In this document: positions 13,900-18,456 of the stretch, piece after piece
How the letters are laid out: each line of letters opens with the position of its first letter
Position numbering within the stretch: position 1 is the stretch's first letter
From: GCA-003244245 sp050699655
GTDB lineage: Bacteria > Actinomycetota > Actinomycetes > Mycobacteriales > Pseudonocardiaceae
Assembly: GCA_050699655.1 (NCBI GenBank)
Contig: JBOHFJ010000047.1
Span: 1 to 18,456 of the forward strand
Length of the DNA: 18,456 bases
Reading direction: 5' to 3'
Program-made: the position numbers and the translations under genes
The notes under the pieces: generated by a model
What the model saw: only the letters and a program-made list of their open reading frames with translations
What the model was told of the DNA's origin: nothing
Databases searched by the model: none

Positions 13900-14163
13900 A
13901 TGGCGGACACCACGATCAAGGTTGCCACGATCAAGGTTGACAGTGCCGTGCGTGATCGACTCGCCATGCTCGCGGCCCAGCGGGGCGTGAGCATTCGCGA
14001 CCTTGTTGCGGAGCTGGCGGCGGCGACGCCGACCCGGGAGGAGCTTGACGCCCGCCGCGCCGCCGCGACCGTGTACCTGGGTGAGCAGCTGTGTCCTGAT
14101 CTCAACGACGATGACGCCGTGGCGGGTGAGCGGTTCTGGCGCGAGCTGGAGGCCAGCCGATGA
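13900..14163 (+). CDS. Ribbon-helix-helix type antitoxin (orphan)
   Basis: 87-residue protein with the layout of a type II antitoxin. An N-terminal beta strand, MADTTIKVATIKVDSAVRDR, is followed by two helices (DRLAMLAAQRGVSIRDLVAE) forming a ribbon-helix-helix DNA-binding unit. A C-terminal half, TPTREELDARRAAATVYLGE then PDLNDDDAVAGERFWRELEA, would wrap a toxin. The strand contains a 15-bp tandem duplication (TIKVA-TIKVD). The ATG at 13900 fits both the domain and the leaderless promoter; the longer upstream frame is not protein-like. The stop overlaps an ATG (ATGA), the usual coupling to a toxin gene, but that frame stops after seven codons. It may now act only as a regulator. Confidence 0.85.
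   Translation: MADTTIKVATIKVDSAVRDRLAMLAAQRGVSIRDLVAELAAATPTREELDARRAAATVYLGEQLCPDLNDDDAVAGERFWRELEASR
13910..13939. repeat. 15-bp tandem duplication inside the antitoxin gene
   Basis: CCACGATCAAGGTTG occurs twice head to tail (13910-13924, 13925-13939), adding five residues to the DNA-contacting strand without changing frame. It is exact, so probably recent. Confidence 0.85.
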
Positions 14164-14183
14164 CCGCCCGACCCCGGGCGTAG
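14160..14183 (+). pseudogene. Vestigial toxin start (7 codons)
   Basis: ATG overlapping the antitoxin TGA, reading MTARPRA and then TAG. A basic N-terminus translated through an ATGA overlap is how toxin genes usually begin, but no toxin-like frame continues in the 41 bp before the MurF-like gene. It may instead be a chance ATG. Confidence 0.3.
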
Positions 14184-14224
14184 CGCGGCATCGAGCCGCC
14201 GAACAGTGAACGGAAAGGTAGCGG

Positions 14225-15700
14225 TTGTTCGAGCTGGCAGATGTGTTGCGGGCTACTCGTGCTCGGGTGCGGCAGCAGGGGCCCAGCACTTTCACCCAGG
14301 CCGTGATCAACAGTAAGAGCGCCGAAGAGGGTTCGCTTTTTGTGGCTCTTCGTGGTGCGGCGCGGGACGGGCACGACTATGTCCGTGCCGCGATTGCTGG
14401 CGGGGTCGCCGGTGTGCTCGTCAGCCGGGACGTGGACGTTCCGCTCGGCGTCACCGTGATTGAGGCACCCGACACGCTGCAAGCCTTCCAGGATCTCGCC
14501 GGCGCGTTGCGGCGCCAGTACGGTCCTCGGGTTGTCGCCATCACGGGCAGCGCGGGAAAGACCACGACGAAGGACATGGTCGCCCATGTGCTGCGGTCGA
14601 GATTCGGCGTGCTGGCGAGCGCGGGAAGCCACAATAACCATCTGGGTGTGCCGTTGACTCTTTCCTCGCTGGAGCGCGCGCATTCTCATGCGGTCATCGA
14701 GATTGGCGCCAACAACAAAGGTGAGATCGGTGGGCTCGCCGCGCTCGCCGCTCCGGACATCGGTGTTGTCACCAACGTGGGGTATGCCCACATTGGTAAT
14801 TTTGGCAGTCAAGAGGAAATCGCGATCGAAAAGGTGAGTCTCTTTGACCACGTGCCCGTTGGCGGCGCGTGTGTCATCAACGGGGACGACGCGCTTCTCG
14901 ATGCCGCGGTCGAGCGATCCCTCAACGGATCCGGGAAGCGGCGCGTGTCGGTGGGTTTTGGCGCGCGCAACGACGTCTGGGTGGAATCTGTCCAGCCGCG
15001 CGAGGATGGCGTGTCGGGTGTCGTCAGGCACGCGGGGCAGGCTGCGGATTTCTTTGTGGGTGTTCTCGGCCGGCACTTCGTGTACTCCGCTCTGCTCGCG
15101 ATGGCGATAGGCCTGGAAAACGGGATTTGCCTGGAAAGCGGCGCTGAGGCCTTGCGGTCTTTTGTCCCACCCCTGGGTCGGTCGACACTGGTTCGGTTGC
15201 GGCCGGGCCTGGTGCTCCTCGATGACAGCCACAACGCGAGCCCGGACGCGGTGCTCGCCGCGTTGACCCTGCTGGCGGAGCTGCCGGGAAAAGTCAAGGT
15301 GGCGGTGCTGGGGGAGATGCGGGAGCTGGGGCGCCGCAGCACGCAACTGCATGCCCTGATTGGCGCGCGGGCCGCTGCCGTGGCGTCCCATCTGGTCACC
15401 GTCGGCCCGGACGGCGAGCTGATGGCAGCCGCCGCTGTGCGCGGGGGCCTGGAGGCGGGCAATGCCTGGTGTGTGCCCTCCGCTGGGGACGCGCTGCGCC
15501 TGGTGCGGCGGATACTCGCCGGCACAGCCGACGCGTCGGCGGTCCTCGTGAAGGGAGCGCGGTTCACGCACATGGAACGGGTGAGCCTGGGTCTGCGCGG
15601 GAGGACCATCGGCTGTGGGCTCGCGAACTGCCGGCTGTACATCAACTGTGCCAGCTGCCCCCAGCTGGCGGTCGGTGATGCCAGACTCGATGGTGCGTGA
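14225..15700 (+). CDS. MurF-like UDP-MurNAc-tripeptide:D-Ala-D-Ala ligase paralog with Cys-rich tail
   Basis: 491-residue ATP-dependent Mur ligase. The housekeeping enzyme adds D-Ala-D-Ala to the peptidoglycan precursor. Motifs in order: SKSAEEGSLFVAL and RDGH in the N-terminal domain (residues 30-50), P-loop TGSAGKTTTK (107-116), SHNNHLGVP (135-143), IEIGANNKGEIGG (158-170), Lys203 in IEKVSLF at the likely carbamyl-lysine site, LDDSHNASPDAV (332-343), GEMRELG, and KGARFTHMERV. Compared with usual MurF, it has Ser-His for the common Ser/Ala-Tyr before NANPDS. A 30-residue extension carries Cys464, 469, 475 and 478. The TTG start has GGAAAGG six bases upstream. It lacks dcw-cluster neighbours and lies 34 bp before a P450, so a role in resistance or in a specialised amide ligation is likely. 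Confidence 0.9.
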   Translation: MFELADVLRATRARVRQQGPSTFTQAVINSKSAEEGSLFVALRGAARDGHDYVRAAIAGGVAGVLVSRDVDVPLGVTVIEAPDTLQAFQDLAGALRRQYGPRVVAITGSAGKTTTKDMVAHVLRSRFGVLASAGSHNNHLGVPLTLSSLERAHSHAVIEIGANNKGEIGGLAALAAPDIGVVTNVGYAHIGNFGSQEEIAIEKVSLFDHVPVGGACVINGDDALLDAAVERSLNGSGKRRVSVGFGARNDVWVESVQPREDGVSGVVRHAGQAADFFVGVLGRHFVYSALLAMAIGLENGICLESGAEALRSFVPPLGRSTLVRLRPGLVLLDDSHNASPDAVLAALTLLAELPGKVKVAVLGEMRELGRRSTQLHALIGARAAAVASHLVTVGPDGELMAAAAVRGGLEAGNAWCVPSAGDALRLVRRILAGTADASAVLVKGARFTHMERVSLGLRGRTIGCGLANCRLYINCASCPQLAVGDARLDGA

Positions 15701-15734
15701 GTAGCCCGCCCCACGAGTGTGAGGACCACCGGCG

Positions 15735-16931
15735 ATGACCGCGACCAGCGACAGCCTGCCCCACCTCCCCTTCCCACGGCCCGGTGTCCTGGACATTGGG
15801 CCGCTCTACCGCACGCTGCTGGCCCGCGCGCCCATCACCCCGGTCCGCACCCTGGCCGGGGACGTGGCCTGGCTGGTCACCGGATACGCCGAGGTCAAGG
15901 CCCTGTTCGCCGACCCGCGGCTGGGCCGCTCGCACCCCGACCCGAAGCGTGCCGCCCGGATCTCTGACGCCGCGTTCTTCGGGGGCCCCATGGGGGATGC
16001 CGCGACCGAGGCCACCGACCACACCCGGATGCGCCGGCTGCTCACCCCGGCCTTCTCCGCCCGCCGCATGCAAGCCCTGCGGGCTCGCGTCGCCGAGCTG
16101 GTCGACACGCTGCTGGACCAGCTCGCCGAGCAGAGCCCACCGGCGGACCTGCACGAGGCACTGTCCTTCCCGCTCCCGGCGCTGGTGATCTGCGAGCTTC
16201 TCGGTGTGCCCTACGCCGACCGCGACCAGTTCCGGGCATGGTCGGCCGGCATGGTCACCCTCACCGACCGGGAGGCCTCCGCCGCCGCGCTGACCCAGCT
16301 CGTCTCCTACATGCACCACCTGATGGCCCACAAACGCGCCCACCCCGGCGAGGACGTGATCACCGACCTGCTCGCCGCCCACGATGACGAGCACTTCGGG
16401 GACGACCAGATCGCCGAGCTGGCCGCCGCGCTGCTGTTCGCCGGCCACGAGACCACGGTGGCGCGTATCGACTACGGCACTCTGCTGCTGCTCACCCACC
16501 CCGACCAGCGCGCCGCCTTGCGGCGCGATCCGGAGCTGGTCGCGGGGGCGGTCGAGGAGATCCTGCGGGTGGCCGCGCCCGGCAGCGGCGGATTGCCCCG
16601 CTACGCCCGCGACGACATCGACATCGCCGGGGTGCGGATTCGCACCGGCGACGCGGTGCTGCTGAGCGGTGTCGTCGCCAACCGCGACCCCGCCGCGTTC
16701 ACCGACCCCGACCGCTTCGACATCACCCGGACGGCCAACCCGCACCTGTCCTTCGGGTATGGGCCCCGCTTCTGCATCGGCGCCGGGCTCGCCCGCCTGG
16801 AACTGCGCACTGTGTTCACCGCCCTGCCCAGGCGCTTCCCCACCCTCGAGCTGGCCGTGCCCCTCGAGGAGCTCCGGCTCCGCGCCGACCTGCTCACCGG
16901 GGGGCTCACCGCCCTGCCCGTCAGGTGGTGA
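15735..16931 (+). CDS. Cytochrome P450
   Basis: 398-residue soluble bacterial P450, the normal length, using ferredoxin-delivered electrons to oxidise a small molecule. Seen: the WLVTGYAEVKALFADPRLGR region near residues 46-65, the helix-C HTRMRRLLTPAFS, the I-helix oxygen-activation motif AGHETT (236-241), the ExxR pair Glu275 and Arg278, and the heme loop FGYGPRFCIGAG with ligand Cys347. Arg replaces the His often found two residues before that Cys in actinobacterial P450s, an accepted variant. The ATG has GAGGA nine bases upstream. It lies 34 bp after the MurF-like gene in the same direction, so the two are probably co-transcribed. No ferredoxin gene is nearby. The style suggests tailoring of a natural product; the substrate is unknown. 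Confidence 0.95.
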   Translation: MTATSDSLPHLPFPRPGVLDIGPLYRTLLARAPITPVRTLAGDVAWLVTGYAEVKALFADPRLGRSHPDPKRAARISDAAFFGGPMGDAATEATDHTRMRRLLTPAFSARRMQALRARVAELVDTLLDQLAEQSPPADLHEALSFPLPALVICELLGVPYADRDQFRAWSAGMVTLTDREASAAALTQLVSYMHHLMAHKRAHPGEDVITDLLAAHDDEHFGDDQIAELAAALLFAGHETTVARIDYGTLLLLTHPDQRAALRRDPELVAGAVEEILRVAAPGSGGLPRYARDDIDIAGVRIRTGDAVLLSGVVANRDPAAFTDPDRFDITRTANPHLSFGYGPRFCIGAGLARLELRTVFTALPRRFPTLELAVPLEELRLRADLLTGGLTALPVRW

Positions 16932-17020
16932 GCGCCCGCAAACCCAGGCTGCTGGCCGCCACAGCGACCCAGAGCGCGGCGCCCAGCGACGGCGGCGAGC
17001 ACCAGCGCCACCAGCGTTAA
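16921..17020 (-). pseudogene. Possible decayed membrane-protein C-terminus
   Basis: Read on the minus strand, this gap gives TLVALVLAAV in one frame and SLGAALWVAVAASSLGLRAL, TT and a stop in the next, like one transmembrane helix pair split by a frameshift. Third positions are almost all G or C. It may be the end of a lost transporter gene; hydrophobic antisense runs are common in GC-rich DNA, so this is tentative. Confidence 0.2.
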
Positions 17021-17024
17021 GAAT

Positions 17025-17053
17025 TTGTCCGGACATTTGGCAATCGGTACTGT
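17025..17053 (+). promoter_or_regulatory. Promoter of the GntR gene with overlapping palindromic operator
   Basis: TTGTCC (17025-17030), a 17-bp spacer and TACTGT (17048-17053). The perfect palindrome TGTCCGGACA (17026-17035) overlaps the -35 box and has the GT...AC core of GntR-family operators, so autorepression by the downstream regulator is likely. Confidence 0.6.
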
Positions 17054-17074
17054 GAACCGGGGAGAGGAGGCCCC

Positions 17075-17833
17075 ATGACAGCGCGGGCACTCGACCGGGG
17101 CGCTCCACAGCCACTCTGGCGGCAGTTGCAACTCGCTCTCGTCGCCCGGCTGCAGGCCGGGGAGTTCGCTGAGCGGTTCCCCGGTGAGATGGCGCTGGTC
17201 GCGGAGTACGGCGTGAGCCGGCACACCGTGCGCCAAGCGCTGCGGCAACTCCGCGCCGACGGGGTGATCATCGCCGAGCGCGGGCGGCAGCCCCGGGTGG
17301 CGCCACCGCCGGAGATCCAGCAACCGATGGGTGCCCTCTACAGCCTGTTCGCCTCGGTCGAGGCCGCCGGCCTGCCGCAGCACAGTGTCGTGCGGACGTT
17401 CGACACGCGTGCCGACGCGATCGTCGCCGACCGCCTCGAGCTCGAAGCCGCCGCGCCGCTGGTCTACCTGGAACGTCTGCGCCTGGCGGGTGACGAGCCG
17501 CTCGCGCTGGACCGGGTGTGGCTGCCCGCTGTGTTAGCGGCGTCATTGCTGGATGCCGACTTCACCCACACCAGCCTGTACGCCGAGCTAGCCACCCGCG
17601 CTGGGGTACGGCTGGACTACGGGCGCGAGGACATCTACGCCGTGATCCCCACACCCGCCGAACGCGCTCAGCTGCGCTGCCCACCCGCCGCCGCGGCCTT
17701 CTCCATCAACCGGCGTAGCCTCGCCCAGGGCCGCCCCGTCGAATGGCGGCACACCCTCGTGCGGGGCGACCGGTTCGCCCTCAACGCGGAGTTCGCCGCA
17801 GGCACCGGGCGGTTGATCCACCAGCCCGAGTGA
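17075..17833 (+). CDS. GntR-family regulator, HutC/UTRA type
   Basis: 252-residue transcription regulator. Residues about 12-75 are the GntR winged helix (PLWRQLQLALVARLQAGEFA, then ALVAEYGVSRHTVRQALRQL and RADGVIIAERGR). Residues about 90-248 are a UTRA ligand-binding domain (LYSLFASVEAAGL, DRLELEAAAPLVYLERLRLA, PLALDRVWLP, then SLYAELATRAGVRLDYGRED). The ATG has GGAGAGGAGG just upstream and a well-placed promoter. One difference from common GntR proteins is AERFPGEMAL in place of the LPSE stretch. It follows the P450 by 143 bp and precedes the FAD oxidase by 52 bp, so it probably controls the local enzymes in response to a small ligand. Confidence 0.95.
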   Translation: MTARALDRGAPQPLWRQLQLALVARLQAGEFAERFPGEMALVAEYGVSRHTVRQALRQLRADGVIIAERGRQPRVAPPPEIQQPMGALYSLFASVEAAGLPQHSVVRTFDTRADAIVADRLELEAAAPLVYLERLRLAGDEPLALDRVWLPAVLAASLLDADFTHTSLYAELATRAGVRLDYGREDIYAVIPTPAERAQLRCPPAAAAFSINRRSLAQGRPVEWRHTLVRGDRFALNAEFAAGTGRLIHQPE

Positions 17834-17853
17834 CGCCTGTGCCAGCCGAATGG

Positions 17854-17860
17854 TTGTCCG
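17854..17860 (+). promoter_or_regulatory. Half-site TTGTCCG before the oxidase gene
   Basis: Matches the left half of the GntR palindrome at 17025-17031 and lies 26 bp before the oxidase start. It is a single 7-mer and may be chance; a second binding site for the GntR protein is the alternative. Confidence 0.25.
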
Positions 17861-17885
17861 TTGAGTCATTTTTCAGAGGAGGAGG

Positions 17886-18456
17886 ATGAACGTGAGCAAC
17901 GGTACAGGGACGTCTATTGTGCGGCCCGGTGACTCCCGATTCGGGGCGGTGACCCGTGGTTTCAACCAGCGCTGGATCGCTGACCCGGCGTATGTGCGGC
18001 TGTGTGGCGGCTCGGCCGATGTCGTCACGGCGGTGGAGTCGGCTGTGCGTGACGGGCTGCGCGTCACCGTGCGCAGTGGTGGTCATTGCTATGAAAACTT
18101 CGCCTACGGAAATGTGGGTGGGGTCATTGTCGATCTGTCTCTCATGAATGGTGTGCATGTCGACGCCGAGACCGGCTGGCTGGCTGTCGACGCGGGCGCC
18201 ACGCTGTTCGATGTCTATGGCCAGTTATGCAAGCGGCACGGGGTGACTTTGCCTGGGGGCTCCTGTTACTCCGTGGGCGCGGGAGGCCACATCACCGGCG
18301 GGGGCTATGGGTTGTTGTCGCGCCTGTACGGGTTGACTGTGGATTACCTGAGTGCCGTCGAGGTCGTCTATGTCGACGGCGGCGGGCACGCGCGCTGCGG
18401 CCGGTTCAGCGCGGAGGTGCCGGACAGTGCGGAATCGCTGATGCTGTGGGGAAACT
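17886..18456 (+). CDS. FAD-linked oxidase, berberine-bridge-enzyme type (partial, C-terminus off window)
   Basis: First 190 residues of a flavin oxidase with the PCMH-type FAD domain. His67 in RSGGHCYEN and Cys127 in PGGSCYSVGAGGHITGGGYG are the two residues that bind FAD covalently in the bicovalent group, which includes sugar and polyketide oxidases of natural-product pathways. The pattern RSGGHCYENF, then GGGYGLLSRLYGLTVDYL, most recalls the Dbv29 hexose-oxidase-like group (from memory, not searched). The protein runs off the right edge; about 300 residues are missing, including the substrate domain and any C-terminal BBE segment. The ATG at 17886 directly follows AGAGGAGGAGG; a GTG at 17892 in the same frame has better spacing. 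It probably shares a transcript with the GntR gene 52 bp upstream. Confidence 0.94.
   Translation, partial: MNVSNGTGTSIVRPGDSRFGAVTRGFNQRWIADPAYVRLCGGSADVVTAVESAVRDGLRVTVRSGGHCYENFAYGNVGGVIVDLSLMNGVHVDAETGWLAVDAGATLFDVYGQLCKRHGVTLPGGSCYSVGAGGHITGGGYGLLSRLYGLTVDYLSAVEVVYVDGGGHARCGRFSAEVPDSAESLMLWGN

Noticed and set aside
15651..15668. CCAGCTG/CAGCTGG hairpin as a terminator
   Set aside because: It lies inside the end of the MurF-like coding frame and has no T-run, so coding explains it adequately.
14102..15796. 564-codon minus-strand open frame
   Set aside because: Antisense to the MurF-like gene, which has all ligase motifs. The antisense product is low-complexity and Arg/His-rich.
15642..17114. 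490-codon minus-strand open frame
   Set aside because: Antisense to the P450 gene. It is a typical shadow of a GC-rich gene, rich in Gly, Val and Gln with no recognisable fold.

Overview
The window is GC-rich DNA from an actinomycete. GTG and TTG starts, four-base GTGA/ATGA overlaps, a WhiJ-type regulator with DUF5753 and DUF6879 partners, and G/C-biased third codon positions all fit Pseudonocardiales or a related order. The order is an inference from gene style, since no rRNA or other marker gene is present. No tRNA, rRNA, CRISPR array or intact transposase was seen.

Bases 1-4103 (minus strand) hold the start of a peptide/nickel-type ABC importer operon. It contains a small YQQP-repeat protein, a lipoprotein substrate-binding protein, a DppB-type permease and a DppC-type permease cut by the left edge; any ATPase genes would lie beyond it. 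Bases 4228-4971 (plus) encode a dienelactone hydrolase family enzyme. It converges on a 76-residue zinc-finger protein (4977-5207, minus), which sits opposite a three-gene regulatory module (5587-7284, plus): a small protein, a DUF6879 protein and an XRE/DUF5753 regulator. A repeat-rich, promoter-bearing gap of 379 bp separates the two.

Bases 7457-9095 hold a candidate 19-codon leader ORF and a secreted lipoprotein peptidase of the tripeptidyl-aminopeptidase type. Bases 9090-10137 look like a recombination scar. A truncated FAD monooxygenase start is fused in frame to a small membrane protein. The join is followed by a 22-bp direct repeat, an 18-bp inverted repeat and a frameshifted remnant that resembles a MazF/PemK toxin on the minus strand. 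Bases 10138-11969 encode a YdbS/YdbT-like pair of bacterial PH-domain membrane proteins. They overlap the 3' end of a convergent FUSC-family membrane protein (11887-12951).

Bases 13127-14163 hold a zinc-ribbon protein and an orphan ribbon-helix-helix antitoxin. The antitoxin's promoter appears leaderless and carries an inverted repeat, and its partner toxin seems reduced to a seven-codon stub.

Bases 14225-18456 look like the edge of a secondary-metabolite or resistance locus, all on the plus strand. It contains a MurF-like ligase with an unusual cysteine-rich tail, a cytochrome P450, a HutC-type GntR regulator with a palindrome over its own -35 box, and a bicovalent FAD-linked oxidase cut by the right edge. 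The most unusual parts are this locus, the 9-10 kb scar and the orphan antitoxin control region.
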